Shown: piece by piece, positions 12,901 to 27,900 of the stretch
How positions within the stretch are numbered: the first letter of the stretch is position 1
Layout of the letters: each line of letters begins with the position of its first letter
Origin: Luidia sarsii
Taxonomy: Eukaryota > Echinodermata > Asteroidea > Paxillosida > Luidiidae
DNA length: 64,000 nucleotides
Assembly (NCBI GenBank): GCA_949987565.1
Contig: OX465114.1
Span: forward strand, 5,298,832-5,362,831
Direction: 5' to 3'
The notes under the pieces: model-generated
The model's database searches: none
Told to the model about the DNA's origin: nothing
Seen by the model: the letters and a program-made list of their open reading frames with translations, nothing else
Position numbers and translations under genes: made by a program

Positions 12901-15900
12901 CAGGACTTCAACCCAACACCTCTGGTTGTGCACACCAGCACTCTCACCATGTAAGCTATCCATCCCTCAGATTGTGGTATCCCCAAATAGTCAACTAGTC
13001 TTTTCCAGAAGAAATAAAGGAACTTTTGTAAATATTCTGCTGTTGTGTTTTTATTCATTTCTTATTCGTCATGGCAAAAACCTGGTCTTCTTTTTCTCTA
13101 TAATGAGGTTAATTTTTCTACAAACTTTAACTCTGGAGTGAATGTAGCAGCTGTTCTTTCAACTGGAGAGTTACCAGTTTGGTGGTCAGCTTCAGAATCC
13201 AATCATTTTCAACTATTGTTACCTGCTACACCATGAAAACCATTCATTGCTCCTTGCTACACAAAGGCAAGATATTTTTTATAGCCTGAAGCTTGCATCA
13301 TCACATGCAATTTGGATGGTGGTGGTTTTCCACCCTAGTAACTATCTAGCCAATGTGAGTATCATTCTGAAAAAGTTTTGCTTTTCATCTTGGGCACACA
13401 TAGTAAAAGGTTGTCCTCAGGGAAGCATTTCCTATCTGCTCTATGACTGTATAATATACATGAGGCCATTTCATACAACAGCTACATTGTACCTTGCATT
13501 CAAATTAGTGCCTACTGAGTCTATACATTGGTTGATCCTTCACACTGCAGTTGAGTAAGGCCCTTCTGGCATCAAATCATTAGATTTCCAATATCAGTGC
13601 ATTTACCATAGTCACTTACTCATTGACTTCTTAATCATTCACTCACTCCCTCATCCGTTTTTAATCTAAAAAGCTTGACAAAGAGCAATGCCTATACCTT
13701 GACTTGACAAATTGGCAGCAGCATCAGCAACATCTCATCTTTGACTCCACCACTCTTAATCAAGGCAACTGTCAGCTTCCTTACCCAGTTGCTATGGTCA
13801 CCATCTGACAGTTGCCATAGTGATGGATCACTGATGGTTCGTTCGAAGGAAGTATCAGAATACTGAAAAGCTGGTTTGTTGGTGACCTGTGTGTAAGGAA
13901 TGGATTGAAATCAACTCAAATCCTCTGACTCGGGCTTAGTGTAAAGTAGTGAAAAGTTCATTATTTGTGACATTAAGTTAGGTTCAGATATCATAGTATG
14001 GTATGCATAATATCCATTCATAAGATCAATCAACATTTCTCCTTTGAAAAACAATACAACCAAAGTTAGAAGAGATGCTAGTCAAATTTGGTTACCTTCT
14101 TTTTACTCTGTCTGATGAAAGGGTGCAAATAGTAGAACAGTTTGTCTATGTTTTTGTCCTTGTACTTTTCATAACATCGTTGACCTGAGGTCGTTGCCAT
14201 GACAGTCTTTAGACACTTGGCTGCAGCCTCTACTGTGTCCACACTGTGAAAACAAGTTAACAATGATCTTTCACCGTCAACTGTTACAATGAACTGTAAT
14301 TGTTACATAATACAAATGTTTACACTGCAGGCAATATACTCATGGAATTTGTAAAAGGGTAAAAATTAAGACGGAATAAATCACTAGGAAAGCATCCATA
14401 CACTTACTTTGGATCTGTGAGGTATTCCTTTAGTAAATGTATGATGATGATATGTCGGCACATGATGACATCTGTTGCAAATTCTTTCAATGCAGTCGCA
14501 TAGCTGGTATTCTTTTCATCACAGTGCAGGGCAACTGTGGATAAATTGGGAGCTCCTATATCCCCTAGGCAACGCCCTGACAACAAATAGATAGATTACA
14601 ACATGTGATACAGAAAGAACCACAAGCACTTACCAAGGATTTAATGTCCTGTGATTTGATAATGTGATCACATCTTCATATTCTGTCTGTCGAATGACTG
14701 TGACTGTGTACCGATGGTGGTTGTCCCTAGTGTAGGATGGGCATGACTCAACTCAGTGTATGTGTAATGTATGCATTACATGGCAGTGGTGTAGTTCTTG
14801 TCCCTGCCATGAGTACTTTGTATTAAATGATTGGTCCTAAGAGGTCTCCATCCCGCAGCTTTGATGCTGTGTCATGTATGATATTACTATAGTCCGTTTT
14901 CTGTAAGACCTCTAGCATATTCATAACACCAGTCTGATCTGTTGTACTGTTCGTTCATGTGGCCACATGGATTTTGGCATCACTCTTGACTGACAGGCGA
15001 TAGTGACTCCTAATAGACAAACTGTGAGTGGGCTGAAGGATGGGGGCATGCCATAGTCTTTAATGAGACTGAGGTCAAGCTCAAATTGGAGTGAGCGGAC
15101 TACATGTATAAGACAGTTCAAACTGTGCAATAATCACATTTTGAATTGGGACTCGCGTTCACACACGCCAACAAATCTTGACACAAAAATTCCTCACTCA
15201 ACTGTGGTTAGCAATTGTGGTCACAGTGCATGGGGCCTTCTTGAAAAGCCCCATGCAGGGAGATATAAACAAGCACAGCACTTGTAAGTCACAGTGACTG
15301 AGGTGCATTTTGGCATTAAGAAAAACATTTTTTTTCTTCAGTGGAACGTTGATACACTCTGCCCGGCTAATCATTGCAATTATTTAGAAAAGTCACACTG
15401 GTATAGTGGAGTCCAAATCACAATTCAAACCCACATTTAATTGCAATTATTGTGCCCACACCAAAAAGGTGTGTTTGAATCGTGATTCAATGTTTTTGTA
15501 GCAGTGTGAACGGTGCTATAAGTACTTACCTGCTTCTTCCATCAATGCCTCTGACATGCAATCCATCTGGGCATTGCTACTACTGCTTAACTCAACAAGC
15601 TCAGTCACTAGTTGAATGATGGTTCTGTCTGAACCCTCTGGAATAGTGAACAATTTGCATGTAACTTAATCACATTACTATTCAAATTGTTATATAATCT
15701 ATACAAAGTTACAGAGTAATATAAAAATGGTGCGGAAATAAATGACCAAAATTATGCAAATCTCAAAAATTTAGAGACTGATGTTTGGATCCTTGCAGGA
15801 CCTGCTAGGATCGGTATATCAGGCACACTATATTTCACAGTTGAAAGAATTTAGTTTCACTGCTGTACCATGACAGATAAGGGACATACCATACTATGGT

Positions 15901-18900
15901 GTAACTCACCTGCACATTGCTACCATGACAGATAAGGGACATACCATACTATGGTGTAGCTCACCTGCTCATTGCTACAATGACAGATAAGGGACATACC
16001 ACTATGGTGTAGCTCACCTGCTCATTGCTACCATGACAGATAAGGGACATACCATACTATGGTGTAGCTCACCTGCACATTGCTACAATGACAGATAAGG
16101 GACATACCACTATGGTGTAGCTCACCTGCTCATTGCTACCATGACAGATAAGGGACATACCATACTATGGTGTAGCTCACCTGCTCATTGCTACCATGAC
16201 AGATAAGGGACATACCATACTATGGTGTAACTCACCTGCTCATTGCTACAATGACAGATAAGGGACATACCACTATGGTGTAGCTCACCTGCTCATTGCT
16301 ACCATGACAGATAAGGGACATACCATACTATGGTGTAACTCACCTGCACATTGCTACAATGACAGATAAGGGACATACCACTATGGTGTAACTCCCCTGC
16401 TCATTGCTACCATGACAGATAAGGGACATACCATACTATGGTGTAACTCACCTGCTCATTGCTACAATGACAGATAAGGGACATACCATACTATGGTGTA
16501 ACTCACCTGCACATTGCTGTACCATGACAGATAAGGGACATACCATACTATGGTGTAACTCACCTGCTCATTGCTACCATGACAGATAAGGGACATACCA
16601 TACTATGGTGTAACTCACCTGCTCATTGCTACCATGACAGATAAGGGACATACCATACTATGGTGTAGCTCACCTGCTCATTGCTACAATGACAGATAAG
16701 GGACATACCATACTATGGTGTAACTCACCTGCTCATTGCTACCATGACAGATAAGGGACATACCATACTATGGTGTAACTCACCTGCTCATTGCTACAAT
16801 GACAGATAAGGGACATACCATACTATGGTGTAACTCACCTGCACATTGCTACCATGACAGATAAGGGACATACCATACTATGGTGTAACTCACCTGCACA
16901 TTGCTGTACCATGACAGATAAGGGACATACCATACTATGGTGTAGCTCACCTGCTCATTGCTACCATGACAGATAAGGGACATACCATACTATGGTGTAG
17001 CTCACCTGCTCATTGCTACCATGACAGATAAGGGACATACCATACTATGGTGTAACTCACCTGCTCATTGCTACAATGACAGATAAGGGACATACCATAC
17101 TATGGTGTAACTCACCTGCTCATTGCTACAATGACAGATAAGGGACATACCACTATGGTGTAGCTCACCTGCTCATTGCTACAATGACAGATAAGGGACA
17201 TACCACTATGGTGTAGCTCACCTGCTCATTGCTACAATGACAGATAAGGGACATACCATACTATGGTGTAACTCACCTGCTCATTGCTACCATGACAGAT
17301 AAGGGACATACCATACTATGGTGTAACTCACCTGCTCATTGCTACCATGACAGATAAGGGACATACCATACTATGGTGTAACTCACCTGCTCATTGCTAC
17401 AATGACAGATAAGGGACATACCATACTATGGTGTAACTCACCTGCTCATTGCTACAATGACAGATAAGGGACATACCATACTATGGTGTAACTCACCTGC
17501 ACATTGCTACCATGACAGATAAGGGACATACCATACTATGGTGTAACTCACCTGCTCATTGCTACCATGACAGATAAGGGACATACCATACTATGGTGTA
17601 ACTCACCTGCACATTGCTACAATGACAGATAAGGGACATACCATACTATGGTGTAACTCACCTGCACATTGCTACCATGACAGATAAGGGACATACCGCT
17701 ATGGTGTAGCTCACCTGCTCATTGCTACCATGACAGATAAGGGACATACCATACTATGGTGTAGCTCACCTGCTCATTGCTACCATGACAGATAAGGGAC
17801 ATACCATACTATGGTGTAGCTCACCTGCTCATTGCTACCATGACAGATAAGGGACATACCATACTATGGTGTAACTCACCTGCTCATTGCTACAATGACA
17901 GATAAGGGACATACCATACTATGGTGTAACTCACCTGCACATTGCTGTACCATGACAGAAAGTTCCTCTTTCCTATTAGCCAGTTGTTGATGTAAGTGTC
18001 TCATTCCTTCTAATCTTAGTATCCCTCCTTGTTGGTTTCCAACCATCAAGAAATTATTCACTTCCTGGAGAATATGGAATGTTGATAACTGAGGTAAACT
18101 TCAGCTGTGACTAATGAGGTAGATTGACATGCCTATAATGCATGAGGATGCCCCTTGCTAAATCCACATCAATGCCACAAGTTGAACATAAAGGAGTAGA
18201 AGATAGTGGACTAGAATGAACTGAAATATACAAATATTAAATGTTACAGGGTGGAATATTCTCATCTCAACAGGGCCTGTTTTGTGGTAGAGTTCAGCCT
18301 TTCCAGTAAGATTTGTGAGAGAAGGATGGAGCTTTCTGGACATTGTTTGAGGCATCCTGAAATCCCTGCATGCCGCACTTATTCTATGGCAACCATCTCA
18401 AGGTAAAGGCTAGAAAGCCTGATTGGCATAGAGTCACCTATGTAGATATGCTGAAGAGAGACACACGGCAGAATGAACTAATGAACTGTAATCTGCCATG
18501 CTGGGCAGGGGAGTGTGAAGAAAGTATATTCATGGAGCTAGAGATGGCATTGGTTAGATGTTCCTAAAATTAATAGTAGTCTGCCTTTCAGAAAGTTCCT
18601 CGTAGGACTGAAATATTTTGTTTACCTCCATCAATGAGACTTGTCCGCCTGCAGATTTACAGGCTGTCTGTGCTTCCTTGGCATTTGCAAGGCTGGGGTA
18701 GTTGGGTAAAGGGCCCAGATATTGCAGAGCACTAGACAGCTTCTCTGAATTCTCTACAACCATCATGTTGATCAATGAGAGAGCCTGTAGGTTATAATGA
18801 GAGAATCATGAATGTTATAGCTAATGCTATATCATTAAGATGACTATGCAACAATCTATCACACAGAGGGCTTAGTGAGCCCTGGTTACCCTGAAAGTTT

Positions 18901-21900
18901 CATCCTTAGGTCTGGTAGTCGACTAGTAATAAGCATCATACATCCATGTACTCAACACGTCAACCACATTGCTTTGAAATATGCCTAGATAGTAACTAAC
19001 ATCTGACATACCAGACTGAGAATTTCATACGCTGTGCTTCCTAAGGATACCCTAAAATGGCTTGAGGAAAAGCGTATTAATTTTGTGTATTCAATTGCCA
19101 AAACATACACGAAAGATGACCCAAGAAATCGCCAAATATTGTTTTAACTCAATAGGATTAGTATGAAAACAGAATATCAGAAATTAGGAGGGCCAAAATA
19201 CCTTTCGATCCTAGCAAAGGCAGGTTCTGCCTCTGAGAAGGATCCTGCAAGGATCGCAACGTTTCGAAACATTTTTACATATTACTCAAGAAAACAGATT
19301 TTGTCACATGTACTTGTTACCTGTTTTGAAACCTGGTCCGATTTTGAGACTAATGGAACGAGACCACCCATCAACACATCCAAATGTTTTCCTAGCTCCT
19401 GTAATATTGAAAAACAAAGCTCCATGAATTGACGTATGTGAAGGTATTGTGTCCATCCTTGCCATTCAGACTTCTGCACCTTATCAACCCCACATAAGTA
19501 TCTGAATCAAAGACTTGATTGATTGATTTATTGATTGATTGATTTAATTTATTATCCACATAAAATTGTAGAAATTTGCCTTCCACTGAAAAAAAAAAAC
19601 ACGTTACAAAATAAAACATGTGATAAAAGCATATTCATACTGTAAGAAATCAATAATACACAGATTACACATACACATCCAATACAATTATCGAACTAAA
19701 CCCACAGATACACCAGAAAGTCACATAAAAGCATTAACATACGCAGATGCAACGTCTGTGGCAATAGGGTAAAAAAGGCTCAGCTATGATATAATAGTCA
19801 TCTACCGCTTGGAGTATCTATTGAAAATGTGAATAGCGTTTGGGATGAACGACTGCCTAAACCGGGAGCGAATAGTCTTGGGGACACACAAGCGAACGCC
19901 AGACCAATTGTAACACAAAGAAAGGTGCAGTGTGTGTGAGGGGTCAGACATAATGCTGTGGACTTTCAGAAGAATGCGTTTTTCATACAAAGAACCTATT
20001 GAGGAAAGGTTGAAGTCACTGATAAACTATGTAGTGAAAGACTTAAGATATTCAGTATCAAATAAGTACATGTGTAATATGATACATATTTAACTCTTTT
20101 CCTACGATGAGCCGCTGTGAAAAGCACTGGAGCAACTGGTTGTAAACCTTTTGCAAATGAATTTCATTGAAGTCACTGATAAACTATGTAGTGAAAGACT
20201 TAAGATATTCAGTATCACAATGGATCAAGTCTAAAATGTTAATGGAGAAAAAGGTGAAAAATGTGGAAGAAATAAGTCTACAACTGTTTCCTACCTCATG
20301 GCAGTGTCGTAAGCCTGCAACACAGACAGCATGGAGTAGACCGATACATGGCTGGGCTAGCCGTGGCCTCATCCCCTTGACAGACTTCTCCTCCTCATGA
20401 ATGGTATGAACCAGCGTGTAGATAACGTCTTGGAGCACCATGGCCCAGCACCCACCCAGGCCTGTGGCTAGTTCCTCCAAGAGAAGACTTGTAAAGAGAT
20501 GGTAAGCCAACAACATGCGCAGCTTCTCATGAGGACGATGGGACTTGGAGATTCGGATGTGTAGAGCTAAAAGTATCTTCTGTATGTTGTCCTGGATGTG
20601 ATCACACAGACAAGCACAATTGAGCAGAATTCAAACCAGCCTGCACATTAATTAATGTTTCATTTTCAATAATGCGTTAACTAGAAGATAAAAAATGCAT
20701 CTCTTCGTTCATATTTTCACCAGTTAATGGAAATAAATAAAGGAAAAGCTGACTGGGAATTTTCAAACAATTTTCAAAAATGGCAAAGAAGTGTTGACTA
20801 GACCAGGACTTGAACCCAAGACCTCCGGTTGTACGTACCAGCACTCTTATCATCTGAGCTATCCAGCCCTTACATGACAGCTGTACAAAATAGACAACTA
20901 GTCTTTGCCGGGGTGGGGGTGCCAGTCAGAAGCATTCAACCATTAACTGCCGTATATCTCCAGGGATCAGGAAGACTTAGTAGTCCTACTCCTAGGGAGT
21001 ACATGGCTACCCCATGGGAACAACTGAAAATGCACTGACCTGTGTCTTAGCAAGTAGAGATACTAGCGTCAATGTCCTTCTCCCAGCATGACAGTTGGTC
21101 AGGTAATCTAGAGTTGCCTTGATGGAGTAGGAGCTGAAGAACGGAGGGTTGGGTTCTGGATCAGTGTCACTGCAGAATAAAAAGAAGATTTCTTATGTAT
21201 GGACAATAGCCCATATCTCACATACATGATTTGTTCTACATGCTAACACCTCACCATCTGTCAAAAATAAAGACCATCTGCTACTAAATGATGCATGAAA
21301 CTCTCTTGTTGAAACTCTCTTGTTGAAAGTCTCCTGTTGAAACTCTCTTGTAGAAACTCTCTTGTTGAAACTCTCTTGTTGAAAGTCTCCTGTTGAAACT
21401 CTCTTGTAGAAACTCTCTTGTTGAAAGTCTCTTGTTGAAACTCTCTTGTAGAAACTCTCTTGTTAAAACTCTCTTGTTGAAACTCTCTTGTTGAAACTCT
21501 CTTGTAGAAACTCTCTTGTTGAAACTCTCTTGTAGAAACTCTCTTGTTGAAACTCTCTTGTTGAAAGTCTCCTGTTGAAACTCTCTTGTAGAAACTCTCT
21601 TGTTGAAACTCTCTTGTAGAAACTCTCTTGTTGAAACTCTCTTGTAGAAACTCTCTTGTTGATGATCAAGTTATAGGCATATATCAGGTTGTGTATATAC
21701 ATATGCAAAGATGGGGAGTCACAAGGCATGGATCAGGGATTTGTTTTTATTGTTGGAGGACTAGAATGGAGAAGGATAGCATATGCGCAGTTGGGGTCTA
21801 TCTTTGTCTATAGGGCTGCTCACAACTGACACAAAGAGTTGCGATTATTTGAACCTGATTAAAATTGCGATTCAAGCTCCTTTTTTTGGTGTGTGAACAC

Positions 21901-24900
21901 AATACCGTAATTGTGATTATCAGTGGAGTTTGAATAGCAGTTTGGATTCCAATATTGGTGCGATTTTTCTAAATAATCACAATTTGTTTACCAAACAGTT
22001 TTTCAATCCTACAATGGACCTTGCATATTTTGAAGGCTCGGGTAGAGTTAGGGTGAAGTCATAAATAACTTTATACCTACTGATCATGCAACCATAGGGC
22101 CTCATTGATACATATGACAAAGCACAGCATCCCACTACATGTATATGCAACCAACATTTGTTCCAATTTACTCCTCATAAAGCAATGGGAACTATATGAT
22201 GTAAACATGCCATTGGCTTTTTGAATACCATACCTTGTGAACTGCACTAAACAGCTATCATCCGCACTTGTTTCATACAACATGGATAACAGCTCTACAA
22301 CAATGCTATCCAGTTGGCTTTGTATCAGACTGTCAATAATCTAGAGGAAACAATGCAAATTTACATATGTATAGATTACATTCATGCAATCTATATATTA
22401 AAAAAATAATGATACCTATGGCTTTTATAAAGTACGTAATTTGTACAGGATATGAACTCAACTTACTAACCTCTTTCCCCAGGACTTCCTCCAGTGCTCC
22501 AAAGCACAGCATAGCAGAGCTGCGCTTCTCTTGATAGTCAGCACTGTCAACTTCATTCTCTGCTGCCCTCGTGGGACAAAACAGGGGCAGGATTCGAGCA
22601 ATGGATTGTGGGAAGGACTCTTTGAGCAGTGCTATCCAATCAGTGTCAAGTGTTTGTGCAATATCACGTACTGTATCAAGACACTGAAGAGTCACCAGGT
22701 GTGGAACTGCTACTCGATGATACTTCCTAAAATATCAACCAAACTACCGTTAAATATATCATCAGGAACTTAAACGGCTAGAAAATAACATTACAAGCTT
22801 ATGATTTGACTCATTTCAATATTCATATATTTTGAAACTCATATTAGCAAGTTTTCATATAAAATTGACATCAAATAAGATAGGAACACTCACCGGTAAA
22901 ACTCTACCTCAGTTGAGCATTCCAGAAGCTGGTAAGGGAATTGTGGGAGTGTGTACTTCTCCACAAGCCACTGATGAATGAGGTAAGGTAGATGAGACTC
23001 CATGAATGCAATGACTGATGTGTAATGTAAACTACCAGATATCCTCTGCAGTACCTGGTCAATGAAAAAGGCAAAAGATATGCACATGTTAGCAGACTAC
23101 AGGGAAGTTAACTTGCACAAAATCCTGGCTGCTTGGGGCTCTGTCAGGTTTCTAGAGATTTGTTTCCTATTTATTTTTATTTTTTTTACCAAACACTGTG
23201 CATTGCATACTAGCTTTACCGTAGTTATGGGTCAACTTCACATATACTGTCATATACTATTGCTAATTTTTTGAAATAGATGATTTGACACTATTTGCTT
23301 AACCACTTCGCGCCGGGTGTTTTTACAGTGCCCATGATCGCCATACGGGGGGTTTTTGATCAATGCATCATTTTCTAATCTCGCTAAAACAATTGGAACA
23401 ATATATTTCTATGGGTATACTATGGGTACAAGAGAGTAAAACCTGGCTCAATTCAGACATCGTTGTGGCTTTTGTCAAGAGATTATCCGTTCGAAAAAGG
23501 GCCCATTGTGCATCGTCAATGGAGCGTAACGGACTTGTGTGTGTGCGTGTACGAACTGACGATCCCTGACCGCAGACTAGCCTCCACTCCAGGCAGTCAA
23601 ACCTTCGAGTTGGTCGGCCCCAACCGAGCCTACAGATTCCGGTGAAGAAAGTGGGTGGAATTCCACTGCCTGACCGACGACCATTGGGCTGTGTGGCATT
23701 CCAACACAATGTCGCCCGCGTGCTTTCAGCGGCAGCGTGCTATCACTCGATCATCCACAGTAAAAGTCCCACAATACTGCTGCTAATTGTGCAATTCACG
23801 TGGCAACTTGCGTCATAAAGGGTCTTTGTCATGATTCGTATTGCTTTGTTCTAGGCTGAAACGAGTCTTTGTTTTAAATGTGGACAATAGTGGTGCCCTC
23901 ATTCAGAGGGCCCCGTCGCATAGTCAAACCAACGGAGCTCCAATTTCGGAGGTCCCGGTGCAAAGTGGTCAAAGGCCCAATACAACATTGGGCAGATCGT
24001 AAAACATCGATGTCCAGTTTTCCTTCTAATTTACAGTTTGTACATGTAGATGGTTATGATAGAATCCTCATGTTGAAGTCTGGTTTGCTGTACTTTTCGA
24101 GTAATCTTCTCTAAAAGACCAACAAATAGTTTTTATCTTGCGAGATAAAAATTGGGCCTCTAACTGATTCAAATCTTAAAATAACAGAATACTGTTGATT
24201 AACTTAGTAAGTTTTTCAAAACTTTGCCGTATCTAAACTATTGCCCTATCTCAACTATTCTTCTCACATCACCACCAGCCATACTGTATCATTCATCTTA
24301 CTATACCACCACATGATCTGTTACTAACCTTCATCATGAGTGAGACTTGAATACCATTCAAATGAATGGTTTGCATCAAGGCAAAGACAGTTTTCTTCTC
24401 ACAAGCAGGACTGTAGCATGCCACAGTGGAGAGTGTGGTCAGCAAACTAGCTGTCCGGTTGACCATTTCCTCTCTCCTTTCATTCATGTTTAAGTCTTCC
24501 TAAAAGGATGCAAAGAATTCCAAGAAGGCAAAAGTATAAACGATCTGCTATCATTTAAAATAATAATTAGTCAATTAATAATTGTTCAGTTGCGTCATTC
24601 AACAACAGAATGTAGGAAGTCGCATGATCCTGCTGGCAAGACATGGACTCTGTGGCCATTAGTGGCAATGACAGATTTGGAAAAGACTTGAGTTACCGGC
24701 TCTTTTCAGAGCCACACTCAGTCTCAAAAGAGATTATACACATGGTGTCACCGCAAACCTATTAATAATAAATGACAGATTTGTCTTGACTATGCTGGCT
24801 TAAATCTAAGATGTATGATATTCCGTTCCATCAATTTTGGCAGTGGGTATTACTGCATTCAGGAAGATTGGAAGAAACTATATTGGATTTCCTGGCCCTC

Positions 24901-27900
24901 TGAAGTCTTGCTTTGTGTTTGTAAAGTTCATCTAACGAGTAAGTACATGTACCTGGACATCCATGGCATCCTGTGCTATTTGATACACGGGATCAAAGGC
25001 TTGGTTTTGCAGCTCTTTTGTGAATGGTGCAGAATCATAACAGAAAAGGCTGAAATGCAAAAAAAAGAAAAGAAAATACATTCCTTTGGAGGGAAATCCC
25101 TGCTTGAAAATGGAAATGCAAACTGCTAAATTATAAATTAAAAAATTGGCAAACAGAGGAGTCGGGTTCAAGCCCCGGTCCAGTCAAAGTTTTCTTTGCA
25201 AATTTTCAATTTGTTTAAAAGTTCCCCGTCAGTTTTTCCTTATTTGTTTGCTAAATCATACTTTAAAAACACTGACATGAAATACGTTAGAAGATTAAAT
25301 GCATTTATCAGAATATATGTAGGATTCTTAAATTCTATACTATCTTCATCAACTTTCTTTGGCTTTTTAATTTGTCAGGCAATTTTCCTTTCCTTTGGTA
25401 TTTTGAGAGTGAAGTTTAAAAAGCTGGTGTTGCCGGGTTTGCAACTTATTGTTGTATGCATCGGAATGAAAAGGGGGTGTGATTCCTGGAGATATACAGC
25501 AGTCAATGGTTGAACGCTTCAGATGGGAAGAATGCTGGTATGCAAAACCAGAGTTCTCAGATAAACTGGTTAAGTCAAATTGAAGGAAATCTAGCAAATT
25601 ACCAAGTGCATATTTTCAATCATGTCAATCAAAGTCAGAAAACAAACTAGGACTTTAAATTTGACTGGACCAGGCAGGACTTAAATCAAAGACTTCTGGC
25701 TTAATGTTAAAGTGCAGTTAAACTTTCTTTGCCATTTTTCATATTACTTAAAGTTGTGCAATAATGTTTGGTTCTAGCCTTCTTTGGGGAAATAGATGTT
25801 TCATTGTTCATTTCACTATAGGATTTTATTTGATTAATGCATTTATAGCACTGACAACAAAAGCCTATTTAGACTCAGGACTTTGCCTTTGAGTCAGGTC
25901 CTGATAGAATCAAAAGGGAATCGATTCAGGAATAAATACACTACCACTAGTCAAGCTGAAAATGACCAGATTTGAATATGTATATTTACTAACAATGTGA
26001 ATAACCACCTTTTAGGAATAGTAGTGCTTACCATTGGATAACTGATGCCACAAACATCCTCACAGAATGACAACTATCTTTCAGCAGCACGCTAAACTCC
26101 TTGGATATAGTGCGGCAATCATCTCCCTGACCTTTCTCCCTGACCTTTGACTTCAGGACAGTCCACTCTCCCATGGGGTCAATGAATATAAATGCATGCA
26201 TACATTTAGCAATAGCTAACCGCACAGGAGCAGTGTACTCTCCATCACGCTGCAGTTTCCTGTTGAAAAAGGCAAAACAAAATCATACATATCTAAAAAT
26301 GGTGGTATAACTCAACTGAAAAATCACTTCTTAACCACAGAAAGCTCAAAGCAGAATTATGTTAAACACAATGCTGGGATGTTAGGCAGTGTAACAAGAA
26401 AAGAAGATTTACCAGAAAGCAGCCATGAGGCGCAATGATTTATCCCTTGCTTCTTTTAAGTCAGTAGATACTCGAGATGTGCTACACTGTAGCAATGGTA
26501 TCAACCTTGAGAAAAGACTTAGTACCTCTCTGCATAGTTCCTGGTCTTTCCGATGTTTAGATACAATCATCCTATGGAGAAACAAATAGCAATGCTATCT
26601 GAAAACTCACATTTCAGCTTTAGGTGTAATTTGTAGAAATGCTCACTAAAATATCAGATATTGCTGTTCAACTGGATATTACTTCAACATATTACCTCAA
26701 AATTGTTGATTTATTATCACCATGGAAATACTAGAAAGAAACCTGGTTATGTAATTTTTTCCCTTTCTTTAAAGTGTCCAACTCTTCTCTTGTTTCTTCA
26801 AAGTAATAATGAAGCCAGGCATTAATTACCGCAGTGCATTCAATAGGCCCACTAGCATCCCATCACTTAGTCCATCATTAGCTGCGATGACGGATTCTGC
26901 AATGCTACGAAACTGGCATCAAACAAAACAAAACAAGACAAAAATAGGTCAACGGCAGAATATATTTGGTAAAAACATGTATAGTCCTAGGAAAAAATGG
27001 TCCTTCGTGCATATACAAACATGTACAATACACCAAAATAGCAGGATTCAAAAATGAAACCAAAAGACAAATTTTACAAGGCAAGTTTTTGGAATACATT
27101 ATTGCAACTTTCTATTCACTGATTCATGTTGCTTCAAAATCATTTTAAACATTCAAACTCCCAGTTTACATTTCCCAACAACTTACCATCTGAACATGGA
27201 ATGCAACATGTGGATCAAAAGCCTGCAAAAAAACATATTTTGTTTAGTTCATAGAATTCATACAGTTACATTCATTAAGAATTCAGATTTCAATTAAAAT
27301 AATTTGTTTTGCTATATTATGATTGTACTATCAGTGTGTCTGCAAATGATCAATTTACTTCTTCATCCAGTAAGTCCAGCAGTTTCTTTTGAATGTCAGT
27401 GGAGGTGTATACAGGATGACCAGGCCTGTGTCTGCTGTCTCTGTCTTGTCTTCTAACTCCAGTAAAGCACCATGTGCACAGTACATGGGCAGTCCTTAGG
27501 GCCATGACCTCACAGTCACTCAATACATCTGGTGACAGCAGACTTTGGCAACCTAGAAAAGAAAGGATGATACATCAGTCAGCTATGTAGGAGGTATCTC
27601 TCTATTGAGTCACACTCCTAAGCCTTCATTCCATGACAGGCAGGAATGAGTGAATGGCATGGCAGTCAGATGAGAGTGAGGGAAGACTAGCCTTTCTCTG
27701 CATTGGTCTCCTCTGCTTGATTACTGTTCACATCAAAGTCATCCTTGAGGTCCTCATCAAAATCATCGTCCAAATTGGTATCCATGATCTCATCCCCAAA
27801 AGGGTCCTTAGCAGCCATCTTGGATGTTAAACATCTTGAAGGGGAAATGTTGGATCCCTGAAGAGTGAGAACAAAATATAGAACTGAGAGTTAGACAGGA

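Noticed and set aside
15861..17958. CRISPR-like array
   Set aside because: Units are contiguous without unique spacers and contain ATM exon sequence; the genome is eukaryotic.
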